Source: Cenococcum geophilum 1.58 (lineage: Eukaryota; Ascomycota; Dothideomycetes; Gloniales; Gloniaceae). From it: a stretch of DNA of 64,000 nt. The stretch spans positions 1,244,341 to 1,308,340 of the forward strand of contig KV748182.1 in the NCBI GenBank assembly GCA_001692895.1, read 5' to 3'. The position numbers were made by a program, and so were the translations under genes. How positions within the stretch are numbered: the first letter of the stretch is position 1; every line of letters begins with the position of its first letter. Shown here piece by piece: positions 1 to 11,500 of the stretch. The notes beneath the pieces were generated by a model. It worked only from the letters and a program-made list of their open reading frames with translations. It was not told the DNA's origin and did not search any database.

Positions 1-367
1 CGTCCCGTCCGCTCCGCCCTATTTAAGCTAGTAACCGGCTGATCAGTAGTTAAGTGGGTGACCATTAGCGAATCCCAGCTGTTGTATGTTTTTTGTTCCT
101 CCTTTTGTATTTTGGAGCTTTCCCTTGAAGGGAATAGGAATAGCGGTGAAGGGCAGGAGGCGTGGTGGGGATCGTATGCGTCTGCAGAACAGCTAACTAT
201 TCAAGGGCAAGCTTATGTGAAATGAATTTCGTTGGCGTTGGGTCCAGTTTTTAGTCTGACCGAACTAATTAATCCCCGACTTGCCGAAACAACTCTGTAT
301 GCTTCGTTTTCAACGCCTGGCTCTTCCCATTCTATAGTAGACTAGAGATGCTTGCAGGCTCTCCTAA
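1..367. other. Intergenic, no gene seen
   Basis: This is the region downstream of the minus-strand transporter. I see no coding frame, repeat or RNA gene. Base composition is ordinary, and the window edge cuts off any upstream context. Confidence 0.5.
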
Positions 368-2178
368 TCACTTCCTCGCCAAGTTCCTGTGCAAAACGTG
401 CTCCCTCATACCCAAGCTAACCAGTAATCCCAAAATCCCAATCCCCAACGTCACCAACCAAACCCCTCTCAGCGCGCCCATATAGCTTTCCAACACACCA
501 TCCTTCCACCCTGGAGGTAGATGGTTGATTTCATCAATACTATCTCTAATTCTCGATATCTCATTCGCAGCGCCCTTTTTACTCCCAAACTTCTGCCACA
601 GTTGGTCTTTCAGCACGTTCTGGAAGACAGCGCTGGCGATGGTAATGCCGATAGTACCGCCAGTAGAGCGGAACGCGTACGAGGCCGAAGTGATGACAGC
701 TTGATGCTTGTGGTCGACGGCGGAGATGAGGCCGAGGAGCGTCGTGGTTAGCATACCGCCGTATCCGGTCCCAGCCAGGAGGAAGTAGACAAGCGGTGGG
801 ATGGCTGGCGTGTTTATATTGAATGTGCCGGCTACTAGCGCGAAGGCGAGGACTAGTATGCCTTCGATAACCGCGGTAAGGATGTAGTAGCGGCCGGTGA
901 TTCTAGTGATTATTCCAACTCCTAAGGAGCCCAGCGCAGCGCCAATTGATAGAGGGATGAGACGTGCCCCAGCTTGGGTGCTGGAGAGGCCGCGGACTTG
1001 GAAGTATATGGGGCCGTAGTAGAGGAGAGCGAAGAATGATATCGTACCAAACCAGTTTGTTAGGCAGCCGCAGAGGACTGTACGGTCGAGAAGAAGGCGG
1101 ACGGGAATTACCGGTTCGGAGGCTATGCGGGCTTCGACGAAGATAAAAACGAGAAGGAAAGCTCCGGAGAGGGGGAGAGAGACAAGCACCAGGGGGTGTG
1201 TCCATGGAACTATATTACCCCCTGAATTTAGGCCGAGCAGGAGGAGGACAAGCGTTAGGACCAATGTAACCGCTCCCAGAAAGTCAACACGCCTGATTCG
1301 AGAGATGTTTTTCTCTCTTACAGGGATTTTGACCATGAGGATAACCAAAACGCAGGATAAAACAGTCAAGGGAACCTGGATTAAGAAAGCATTTCGCCAT
1401 CCCCAGACGTCATTTATCCAACCTCCAAATACTCCTCCTAAGCCCATACCAAGGCCAAAGCATATGTTTCCAAAGCCTTGCCAGAGACCGCGATTCCGGA
1501 GAGGTATGATGTCTGTTGTCACAAAGGTTGATATAGCGGTAAGGCCTCTACATGACGTTAGCTCATACCCTAGCGCCAAAATGTGCTATTCACCCTCTAT
1601 CTGGATGGTTCTGTCCCCAATCCACTTACCCGCCACCCATGCCCGCAACCACCCGCCCTAGGATCATAACCCATTCGTCCTTAGCGAGCCCACATATGAG
1701 ATTTCCCGCCGCGAAGAAAATATTCGAAAACACTAGGCCAGTCCTTCTACCAAATATATCCGTAAGGCGTCCACTAAGGGGTTGCAAGGCTGCATTGGCG
1801 ATGAGGTAGGCTGAGGCAAGCCATGATAGTAGCGTGAAGGAGTTGAAGGTAGTTGAGATTGGCGCAGACAGTGTTGCAATTATGGTTGAATCTAACCGCT
1901 ATAATTCAGCACAGTCCTAATAATGCTTTGGAGTTTTGAAGTCTGAATTACATACCTAATGCCGCAAGAAACACACCCACCCATATACTACCGAGAGTTA
2001 TGACAGCTTGACCTGTACTTGGTTCTTCTACCAGAGGAATATTATCGTCATCGTCGTTGCCCTCTCCCTGCCGCGAAATTGTGCCATCCCCCGCTAGCTG
2101 GTCTCGGTCTGGTAGTAGAGGGCTTTGCTCGGTGGGCTCCGATGAAGCTTGATGCTCCTCGTCTTCGGTGGTAGACAT
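368..2178 (-). CDS. DHA2-family MFS transporter (14-TM drug/amino-acid type)
   Basis: Predicted 554-aa integral membrane transporter in three exons: 2178-1956, 1891-1630 and 1547-368. The introns are 64 bp (1892-1955, GTATGT..TAG) and 82 bp (1548-1629, GTAAGT..TAG), and the joined length is an exact multiple of three. The acidic, proline-rich N-terminus (about 60 residues) is followed by the DHA2 signature LDSTIIATLSAPI in TM1. Then come SGRLTDIFGRR (MFS motif A, loop 2-3), LGRVVAGMGGGG (motif B in TM4) and GLGMGLGGVFGGW (antiporter motif C, TM5). Length and motifs fit the 14-TM DHA2 family, which moves drugs or, in the vacuolar Fnx1/Vba branch, basic amino acids by proton exchange. The N-terminal layout resembles the Fnx/Vba branch, but the substrate cannot be read from sequence. 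The start is the first ATG of the frame. The gene looks intact, with no cluster partner nearby. Confidence 0.9.
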
Positions 2179-3276
2179 CTTGCGGGTGGGAGGGGTTGAC
2201 GTGTGTCAACAAGAGGAACCGCTAGGCTTACTGGAATACACAGTTCACAGCCAAATGTTCTGTAGAATTAAAGCTGGCGGAATTACTAATTAAAGCGGTG
2301 ATGGTGTTGTGCTGTGGGGGTCTTATGTTTCCCTGTAGATTCTGTCGTCTGCGCTACTTGGTATTTATCGAGCTTTGACCTTAGGTGCCCCTCATCTGTA
2401 ATGCCGTGAGTACGTAGCATCCCTGTCCCTTATCCACGAGCTGCTTCCTCTTAAAGCTAAGAATTTAGAAGTCTACTTCTGCACGTCAGCCTCTCACTAA
2501 ATCGGGTTTCGTGGATAATACAACTCTGGGCATGACTAGCTTCACCTCCCTTCGGCAAGTTTCGAATTCGGTACACATTCAGCTTCGCCTGATTGCCACC
2601 AGCTGTACATAACAATCGTAGCGAACGCCTATGCTTGGCAGTAAGAACTTCGCGATCGGCCTGATCTTTGTCAAATATCGTGAGGTTTCCACTTATACTG
2701 TAGGACATTGCCAAACTTTATCGGCTACTACAGAGGCAGTGTTGTATTCGCATTTTGGGTGTTATCCCAGAGCTGCGCAGAAGCTTCGCAGATAATATAG
2801 ATTAATTTAATCATCAATTAATCAACCACCATGCCGTCTAATCGTGCCTTTCTTGATACTGATATCGTCCAACCTACCAAATACGTCGTTCCTCCAACTC
2901 GTGAGCAAAAGAACTATCTGCGGAGTCTTGGCAGCTGCCCAAATTCGAGCCCTTTGTCAGACTTTCATAGCCATTCCTCATCACGGCTCTAAGATCCTAA
3001 CGATCGAGTAGCTTATCGATAAGAATAAGACACGAGTCAACGTTTGCAAGGGATAATTCCACGAACGGAGGCGTAGGCAAAAGGGGGGAAGAGGAAGCGT
3101 ACGTCAGGCAAGTTCTAAATTCGATTCTCCTGGCCAAACAAGACAATTCTCCAGGCAACCAAAACAGTGATTGCGTGCAGCAACAGCCGTTCGCTACAAT
3201 TACTTTGTACAGTTGGCGAAATTATATGCGCATGGTGAATTTAAATTTCGCCAGAGAGGGAGTGAAGCCGGTCGTG
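2179..3276. other. Intergenic: promoter side of DHA2 gene, no firm gene
   Basis: This covers the 5' region of the minus-strand transporter and the left flank of the MULE-like element. The only candidate is a 53-codon ATG frame at 2831-2992, listed separately. Otherwise I see nothing. Confidence 0.4.
2831..2992 (+). other. Small ORF, doubtful
   Basis: A 53-aa reading frame starts in a good fungal context (ACCACCATG). It has no recognised domain. After a one-base shift the sequence stays lightly coding-like toward 3270, where the MULE-like element is inserted. It may be the head of a decayed gene or transposase, or chance. Confidence 0.15.
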
Positions 3277-3298
3277 CCCAGAGCATTGTCTCAGCATG

Positions 3299-3379
3299 CT
3301 CAGACCACATGGGACGCCGGATAAATCCGGCCCGATGGCACTAAACCAGTTTAGGCCATCTGTCCCTGTGTGGTCTGAG
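3299..3379. repeat. Branched palindrome, left end of element A
   Basis: The outer stem is CTCAGACCACA paired with TGTGGTCTGAG. Inside are two further hairpins: CCGGATAAATCCGG (6-bp stem, AA loop) and CTAAACCAGTTTAG (6-bp stem, CA loop). Folded, this gives a three-way junction. Confidence 0.75.
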
Positions 3380-3752
3380 ACACTTTGGCCAACGTTTGTA
3401 AAGCAGGTCGGCATATCCGCATAGCTAATATTATAGATATTCACATCTTATTCTTACGACAAGTTTGGGCAGCTTCAAAAATCCATTAATTATACACTAA
3501 GCTCTAGCGAATCAAATGGTCTACATAAGAAGCCTCCCTGCCTTCCCGTTCCTGACATTAATTTTAAAATAGCCATNACATAGTTTGCCAAAGTGTANAA
3601 TTAGCAATATCCGCACTAATAATATATCAACCTCAACCACCCACCCTCTATCTACTATATCTATTGAAACCCATTAAAATCTATTTAAGCCCTCTTTACC
3701 TTTAGTAGTATTAGTTAATAAAGAGGGTAGTTTATTATTAAAAGCTTGAGAC

Positions 3753-4580
3753 TGGCTCTGCAACGGCTCTGTAACGGCTCTGTAACGGCTCTACAACGGC
3801 TCTATAACGGCTCTATAACGGCTCTATAACGGCTTTATAAATCGCTCTATAATAGCTCTACAATGGCTCTGTAATGGCTCTGCAATAGCTCTATAAACGG
3901 CTTTATAAACGGCTCTGCATGGCTCTGCAACGGCTCTATAAACGGCTCTGCAACGGCTTTNCAACGGCTCTACAACAACCCTGCAACGGCTCTGCAACGG
4001 CTCTACAAATGGCTCTGTTCTACAAACGGCTTTATAAACGGCTCTGCAACAGCTCTATAAACGGCTCTGTAACGGCTCTATAACGGCTCTATAAATGGTC
4101 TACTTATTTAGCGGAGCCGTTGTAGAGCCGTTGTAAAGCCATTGCAGAGCCGTTTATAAAGCCGTTGTAGAGCCATGCAGAGCCGTTCATAAAGCTGCTT
4201 GTAGAGCTGTTGCAGAGTCATTTGTAGAGCCGTTGCAGAGCCGTTGCAGAGCCGTTGCAAAGCCGTTTGCAGAGCCGTTTATAAAGCCGTTGCAGAGCCG
4301 TTTATAAAGCCGTCGCAAAGCCATGCAGAGCCGTTCATAAAGCCGTTATAGAGCAGAGCTATTTATAGAGCCGTTGCAGAGTCGTTGCAGAGCCATTGCA
4401 GAGTTATTGTAGAGCCGTTGCAAAGCCGTTGCAGAGCCGTTCATAGAGCCGTTCATAAAGCGTTCATAAAGGTGATGCAAAGCCGTTCGTAGAGACGATG
4501 TAAAGCCGTTGTATAGACGATTGTATGGGCGACTATATATAGGCGATAGTAGAGCTGTGGTAGAGCCGTTGCAGAGCCGT
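3753..4580. repeat. Inverted tandem array of 11-bp CGGCTCTGCAA units
   Basis: Degenerate 11-bp units (ACGGCTCTGCA, with TA/CA variants and occasional indels) run forward from about 3753 to 4095. They then run in reverse complement (AGAGCCGTTGC) from about 4112 to 4580, pivoting around 4096-4111. The region could fold into one very long imperfect hairpin. No gene lies in it. Confidence 0.85.
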
Positions 4581-4788
4581 AATAAAAGGGGTTTCTTCGA
4601 CGCCTTTTGAGCACCTATGGCTGGTAGTTAGTTCTAGAAAATCCATCGATTAGAGAGCTGATTAGGCAATTCTAACGCAGGTATTTACAGGATAATAGAC
4701 GTGGCGGTTGCTTACATTAATTCGTTAAAGTTAATGGTTTGCCTTATACAAACAGAGCGGCTCAGCTTCCAAAAGCCTGCCAAAGTGG

Positions 4789-4883
4789 CTCAGACCAAGA
4801 AAACAGATGGATCGATCGAATAGGTTAGCTTGCGGATATTCGATTATCCGCGCAGCGGATATTCATCGGTTTCTTGGTCTGAG
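4789..4883. repeat. Branched palindrome, right end of element A
   Basis: The outer stem of roughly 20 bp begins CTCAGACCAAGAAA and closes with TTTCTTGGTCTGAG, with a few mismatches further in. An inner hairpin, GCGGATATTCGATTATCCGC, has a 7-bp stem. It closely resembles the left-end palindrome of element B. Confidence 0.75.
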
Positions 4884-4905
4884 CATGCTGAGTCAACCCA
4901 GAGCA

Positions 4906-5573
4906 CAGGAGCTTCTGTGATCACGTGATAGCCTCGCTAGTATCCCTTGATCTGTTGATTCTGGCGCAACGATATCGATAGGGATCCAGCCAATAAGAGG
5001 CTATTATTTGTACATCTGATACCAGTGTTCATGCACGAGCCAGCTTGGCGTTGCGCCTCAACGAGTTCAGGGATATAGGACTCTACACATTTTCGTTACA
5101 CCTGCGTTCCTGTGTGACAGAAAGTATAGTTACCCGCCAATGGGCAATCCTGCAATAGACCGTTTTTTTGGAAGACCTGCCCGAATGGGCAAGGCGCTGA
5201 ATCTTACCCTGCATGAGGCTTGGGGTGCCCGCTGAGTCTTGCCGATATTTGCGAATATCCATGTCGCCACCTGCGGCCAAGCCATAGATTTACTCGAATC
5301 TTGCACCCTCTTGCTCATTCAACCGCGGATGCGCGCGTACTATTGGCCCACTAGGGCGGCCATACGCCCATGTGTTTACCCCATGCGGAAAAGTCACTTA
5401 TCCGCTAGCCAAGCGGCCGGCTTGATGCTTCCGCCATGTAAGAGACATTGTCACCGACTAAACATTGTCCAGATGCCGTTTTGCCGTAACTAATTCCTTT
5501 TACTTCAATCTTTCTCCACCTCGCTCACAATGTACTCTTCTTCTTCTTGCGCATCGCGAGTCTCTGAATTCCT
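4906..5573 (+). other. Upstream region of the DHA1 transporter gene
   Basis: This is the stretch between element A and the DHA1 start codon and presumably holds its promoter. The last 50 bases before the ATG are pyrimidine-rich (TCTTCTTCTTC tract), as in many fungal core promoters. No gene is recognised. Confidence 0.45.
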
Positions 5574-7155
5574 ATGTCTGGACGCACCTCATCTTCCAGG
5601 CTCTCCATGGAGCAAGGCCCGGAGAAGGAGTGTGGCGCAATTCCGCATGATAACAAGAACCGACCAGAACTAGAGGACAGGACCCAGTCCTCCGAGGATC
5701 CAAATCTCGTGAAATGGGATGCGGACGATCCAGAGAACCCACGAAATTGGTCAGTAACATACAAATGCTGGATTACTTTCCAGTTAGGAATGCTAGCATT
5801 GGCTGCCAGCCTTGGATCAAGCATCACATCACCCGCGGGGGACGCCATTGCAGCATATTTAGGCGTCAGTAGCGAAGTTTCCGTCCTCTCAGTCTCTTTA
5901 TACGTGTAAGTTCTGCAATATACCTCCATCATTGGGAAGCATCACTAAACGGCGGCAAAATAGTGTTGGCTTCGCTCTCGGGCCGCTGTGCTGGGCGCCT
6001 ATTTCGGAAATATGGGGACGTAGATGGAGCTTGCTCCCTGCCGTATTTTGTCTAGGTCTCTTCTCAATAGGAACTGCAACTAGCAAGAACGCTGCATCGG
6101 TGTTTATCACCCGCTTCTTTGGAGGCATTTTCGGATCTGCTCCAGTCAGTAACGTTTCCGCCGCCCTTGGTGACATTTGGATGGCTCAGGCTCGCGGTAT
6201 TGCTGTAACATTTTACGCCGTGATGGTTGTAGGCGGGCCAACCTTAGGGCCCGTCATTGGATCAGCAATCTTAGTCAACCCCACGCTTGGATGGCGCTGG
6301 ACAGAGTATATCGAGGCGATCTTTGTTTTTGCCGTATTCGGGTTAACTGTCTTCGCTATTCCAGAGGTATATGGACCAGTGCTTCTCAAAAAGAAAGCCA
6401 AACGATTACGCGAAGAGACTGGAAACAAAAACTTCTTCCACCCTCACGAACGTATGAAGCTTGATCCCAAGAGCATCATCACAAAGCATTTCACAAGACC
6501 TCTTCGTATGCTTACAACGGAACCCATGGTGACATGTATTGCGTTCTATGCATCGTTCGTCTTCGCATTGCTCTACATGACTCTGGAAGTTTTCCCGATC
6601 GTCTTTCAAGAGGAACGCGGCTATGGCCAAATGGTCGCATCTCTACCCTTCCTGGGCCTTTTCATTGGAATACTTGGGGCCGTAGGCATCAATCTAGCAA
6701 ACGAACCACGCTATCGGAGAATTGCGGACGCGGCAAAGGGCAAGCCTGTGCCAGAAGCTAGATTACCACCCATGATTGTTGGTAGCTTCCTCTTTCCTAT
6801 CGGCTTGTTCTGGTTCGGCTGGTCTGCGGATCCAAAATTCCATTGGGCTATTCCTACAATAGCGACCGGTTTCATCGGCGGTGGCTTCAACCTAATTTTC
6901 CAACAATGTATCAATTTTCTCGTTGATACATACGGTCTATACGCTGCTAGCGCTGTCTCTGCCAATACTTTTTTGCGGAGTATTATGGCGGCGGGGCTGC
7001 CTTTAGCGGCTAAACCGATGTTCCATAGTCTAGGAGTTGGGCCTGCTATGTCAATCCTAGGTGGTGTTGCCGTTGTGGCCATTCCGGTGCCCTTTCTATT
7101 CTTGAAATATGGTTTGGCGCTGAGGAAGAAATCAACATTTGCCCCTGTAGATTGA
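5574..7155 (+). CDS. DHA1-family MFS transporter (12-TM, polyamine/drug type)
   Basis: Predicted 507-aa plasma-membrane-type proton antiporter in two exons (5574-5905 and 5964-7155), split by a 58-bp GTAAGT..TAG intron; the joined frame is exact. The hydrophilic N-terminus carries the DPENPRNWS box typical of fungal DHA1 (Tpo/Flr/Cyh) transporters, just before TM1. The MFS motif A region reads APISEIWGRRW between TM2 and TM3. GGPTLGPVIG near TM5 corresponds to the antiporter motif, and the long central loop after TM6 is basic. Length fits the family (about 480-560 aa). An alternative start 33 bases downstream (MEQGPEK) would shorten the tail only. Family members export polyamines, azoles or metabolites; the specific substrate is not readable. 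The gene looks intact. Confidence 0.92.
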
Positions 7156-8508
7156 AACTTCTGGAGTAAAATCTCTCTTGAACCTAGGTCGTATAATTTA
7201 TTATTACCAATAACTAGATAGAAAGATACCCGTCAATAAAATAACAGTTTCTCCTGAATAGTGGTCCGCCTACCTTACAGTTTGAGTCGCTTCACTTACT
7301 TCATTCGCTCTACCTCCCATACAACCTCACCAAGGGTATATACAGCTAAACGGCTCCGCAGCCTAGTTGATATACTGCAGCTCCAACAAAGGCCCTAAAG
7401 ATTCCTAAAAGAATATTGTACCCCCGAGAGCTGTCCTTTTGCCTCGCATCCAATCAATGCGATCCACCGTTACCAACGCCAACACCAGCGTTAACCCCCG
7501 AGGCTCAGGCCCCAGACCCAGCTGAACCCAACCATAGCTGATAATGATGCTTTACTGGTGTACCTCCTAATATAATAATTCCGGTGGTATTTTTAATCAA
7601 CCCATCTTCAATGGGCCCACACATGAGCGGTTCCTCGCAGAAATAAACATAACTTTTTATTTAGCACTGAAATAGCTAGAAGTGGCAATTATTGGAGTGA
7701 CGTAGGTAGAGGAATATTGCTGTATTTCACCCCAGTCTAGGGTTTTTGACTGGAATTTTTAACAAGGCCGCTGCCGCATTGACTGCTGGGGGTGCGAGAT
7801 CTTGAAGCAGTCATTGGTTGTGGATTGGTGCTCATGACATGTTTTAAGATCAGGTTTGTATGGCATGGATTCCATTACACAATCTGGAATGATTGGGCTA
7901 GCGAAGATTTCCGTAACCACATGTAAACCTTTGTATGAAACAGGGAGTTGGACACGCAGAGGCAAGCTGTCTCTGCCAGCCAGGATGCACGTGTGCGATA
8001 GGTATTGCGGCGTCTTCACTACCTTTCCAATTGTCAGAGATGGATCAGTCAGGCAACACAAGAACTACAATATCGTCGAATTAACATGCCCCACCATGTC
8101 CAGGGCTGCGAAGAGCGGACAGGTCTTCTCATCGGATGATGATGGCCCATTCGTGAATTGAGTCCGACACAGCCTCCTCACTTGCTCCGCATTCGGTCCC
8201 TGTGCAAGCTTCAATAGTCCACTCATACGGGCATTATACAGGTAGCGTGGGGCATGGTGGGCAGGTGTGGTCGCTGATACGAAGGCCTAGCAGGAGCTTG
8301 GGCCCTGCATGACAGCGCGCGCGTCTGAACGTGTTCCAATGGAAAAGCTGCCCCCCCCCGCAAACCTTCACGACAGCACCTCCCCATCCCAACCCAACAC
8401 CAAGTTTGCAACTCAATACATCGACCCTATACAGCCTATACATTCCTCTCCTTTCGCCATTCTCCTTTGTCATTTCATCCGGAGTTGGGCGACTACAGAT
8501 TCACCAAC
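7156..8508. other. Long intergenic region, no gene supported
   Basis: About 1.35 kb between two plus-strand genes. The frames of about 100 codons here have no ATG in good context and no recognisable motif. A run of ten C at about 8350-8359 and the pyrimidine-rich stretch up to 8500 probably belong to the promoter and leader of the coiled-coil gene. Confidence 0.45.
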
Positions 8509-11500
8509 ATGACAGAAATTACAGCTCCGCCACCGTCAGAAACCAGTGAAGCTGCACCATCAACCACCTCCGAAACTCCGACAGCCCATCCGCAGCCTGA
8601 GACAACCACTCCACCGAGGAAGAAGAAGTTGTCTTCGGCGTCTACAGCTGCATCAAAGGGTGACCATGCTGCTCCACGTCGGCCCCTATCTACAGCCACA
8701 ACTGGAGCGGCTGCTAAACGGCCAGCCACAACCACCACTCGACCTTCGACTACCACTACAAAACCTCTCGCTGCCTCCAGTACAAGGTCTTCTGCACTAG
8801 GATCTAGCCTGAACAAACCACCTACTCGCCCCGCGCCCGCCATGGGAACCCGGCGCACTGACCTCACCTCGACCTCGAAAAGTACTACATCAGACCAGGA
8901 GTATGATCTCTCATCCCTCACCTCAGGCGATGAGAACAAGAAGCTAGGAGTCAATGGCCAGACAAGACGGATGTCAACCTTGTCGTCCTCCACGGCATCA
9001 AGGTCTTCACCTTCGGGGGTTGCCTCAACCGCCGAACGACGCTCCACTATCACACCATCGAGTACAGCAGCTGCTCCCAAACGGCCCACGACTACATCAC
9101 GTACTAGTGCAGACACCTCAGCGACTCGGATAGCCCCTCGAGCTTCTCTCGCATCAGGAACTAAGCCAGCAGCGACACGCCCTGCAACATCCACCAAGGC
9201 GCCCACCACCACTACCGCAAAGAGCACGCTTGGACATGCGAAGAAGCCGTCAATCTCTTCAATTGCCCCCATCACAACGGCATGCGAAGAAGCCGTCAAT
9301 CTCTTCAATTGCCCCCATCACAACGGCTGCTAGCAGCGCTACTTTGGATAAAGGGTATGTAGCTTATTGGATGTTTCACTGCATCTTGAGTGGTTCTTTA
9401 CTAACGCCCTCATTAGGAGACACTCTCTACCAAGCCCGCTCTTAAAACCCAATTCCTTGAAGGAGAAGTCTACATCAGACGCAGAAATCAACCTCTCCAA
9501 GACGCCTTTCTCGCCAACAAAATCCAGCCCTTCGGACCTCCCTCGAGATATTTCCAGACCTGACACTGTACCGAGTGGCTCGGTAACTGAAGCCGATCTC
9601 GAAAATCGTAGGACGGACGCAGCCATTATGCAAGACTTCTTAAAAGAGACTAGGGCTAGAGAAATACTTCAAGAGGAATTAAAAAACCTCAAACAAGAAA
9701 ATATCAACATCTCAAATGAGAAGACCCAGCTCAAGAAACTGTTGGCTGAGAAGGAAAGTTTGCTAGCCGAGAAGGATAAGAAACTATCTGAGACACAAAG
9801 CTCTAACGATACTTCAAGAGCAGAACACTCGTCTTTCATGGATCAGATGGAGAAGAAGTTTTCCTTCGAGGCAGAAGACCTTCGAGAGAAGAAGGAGAAA
9901 CTTGAGGTCGAACTTGCTGAGACTAAGGCCAAAAAACAAGAGGTCAGTAAGACAGCTGAGCAAGAAGCAGAGCATTCAACTGAGCTTCAGCAGGTCCTTG
10001 ATCAGCTTTCAGCAGAGCTTGAGAAGAAGGATGAGGAATATAAAGTCGAAAAGTCGAAATGGGTTCGAAATGCCAGTGACCTGCAAAAGGCTGTTGATAC
10101 GCTAAGACAAGAGCTTGAATTAGGACGGAAAAGCAATCTCCGTATTATTGAAGAGCGTGCAAAGGAGATTGAGGGCTTGAAGCAACAGAACACTGAGGCA
10201 GGCCAGGTATTCAATGATTTACAGACGAAGTTGGGTCGACTTGAGCAGAATCACGCCGATGAGATCCGCTCCCGAGATGAGAGAATCTATGGCTCTTCTC
10301 GCCTCCACGAAGAGTTAAAGGCAGAGCTGGACGTCCTAGAACGGCGCCATGGGGAGGCCACCAAGAGTTACGAGGCCAAGGAAGTCGAGTCGAACCAGAT
10401 CGTTGATAGTCTCCAAACAAAACTGAAGACACTACACCAAGACCACACCGATGAGCTCCGCCGACGGGATGAAGTTATTCAATCACATTCTCAATCTGCC
10501 GACCAATTGCGCGCACAGATGCACGCACTACAGGAGCGCCACAAGGAAGCCACCAAGGCTATCGAGCTCAACAAAGCGCAATCCGAAGCCTTAAAAATTA
10601 AAACTGAAGAAGCCGACGAATTGTCGAAGCAGCTTGATGCAATGAACGACCAACTGGCGACGGACGCAGCCGAAGGTGAAGAGCTAAAAGCCCAAATCGA
10701 AGGACTGAAAAAGACAATCGAAACACTCGAACAGATTTCTAAACAACAGGAGCAACAACACTCATCTTCTCTATCGAGGATGAAGGCAGAGCTTGATGAG
10801 GCAAAGCAAAAGCTTGATACAGTTCATGAAAAACACAGGCAGGACCTACTGACCGTTGGGGAAGATCATGATCAGGAAATCGAATCCATCCGTGCGGACC
10901 TTGAGGGTGATGCAAAGAAGCGACTTGACGAGCTTCAAACGAAACATGATGCTCTTTTAGAGGGGAAGAAGGTTGCTGACGCCAAACACGATGCCCTTGC
11001 TGCAGAAAAAGCACAGTTTGCTAACGATCACGTCCGAGAGATCGAGAGTCTAAGATCTCAAACGGACAATACAAGGAAGGCATTTGACGATCTTCAAGTC
11101 AAATACGGTACACTTTTAGCAGAAAAAACGGCCACCGAAAAAACTCACACGGATACTCTCAAGAAATTACAGGCGGATCTCGAGAGGAAGGAGACGGAGT
11201 CAAATGAGCTTTTCACGGAACTTCAAGGCAACTTTGTTGCGCTCGTTGCAGAAAAGGACAAAGTTGCCGAAGATCACACACGTGAACTCTCTGCTTTGAA
11301 GGCCAAGCTTGAGTCCAAACAAAAAGTAGTTGACGAATTACAAGCTAAACATGGTGCTCTTGTAAAGAAACAAGCCGAATCTGAGCAAGGACATGCTGAT
11401 GCTGTAGCTCACGTTACCGATTCCCTGAAAGCCGAGCATAGTAGAGTATTGACGGGCCTGCAAGAGAAGCACGACTCACTCGCCGAGAAGCTTGCTGACA

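Larger units (their letters stand above)
3286..4896. mobile_element. Non-autonomous MULE-like element A with hairpin ends
   Basis: A 1611-bp element flanked by a perfect 9-bp direct repeat, CCCAGAGCA, at 3277-3285 and 4897-4905. The termini are inverted: TTGTCTCAGCATGCTCAGAC at the left, and the complement of TTGACTCAGCATGCTCAGAC at the right. Behind each end sits a short branched palindrome (3299-3379 and 4789-4883), followed inward by a second conserved inverted block (CCAAAGTG). The interior is a long inverted array of 11-bp units. A 9-bp target duplication with complex long terminal repeats fits the Mutator (MULE) superfamily. No transposase is visible, so it would depend on a copy elsewhere. 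It is clearly related to the element at 26944-29153, sharing the end motif, the GCTCTGCA unit and a GCCCATACAATCGTCT block. Two single Ns (3577, 3598) and one in the array (3961) mark assembly uncertainty. Confidence 0.8.

Noticed and set aside
3753-4580. CRISPR-like array
   Set aside because: Units are 11 bp with no spacers, and the organism is eukaryotic.
7856-8161. 101-codon frame upstream of the coiled-coil gene
   Set aside because: It opens without an ATG, has no motif, and overlaps an equal-length frame on the other strand.
8493-9308. 271-codon antisense frame
   Set aside because: Shadow of the Ser/Thr/Pro-rich exon on the other strand, with hydrophobic valine-rich translation and no start context.
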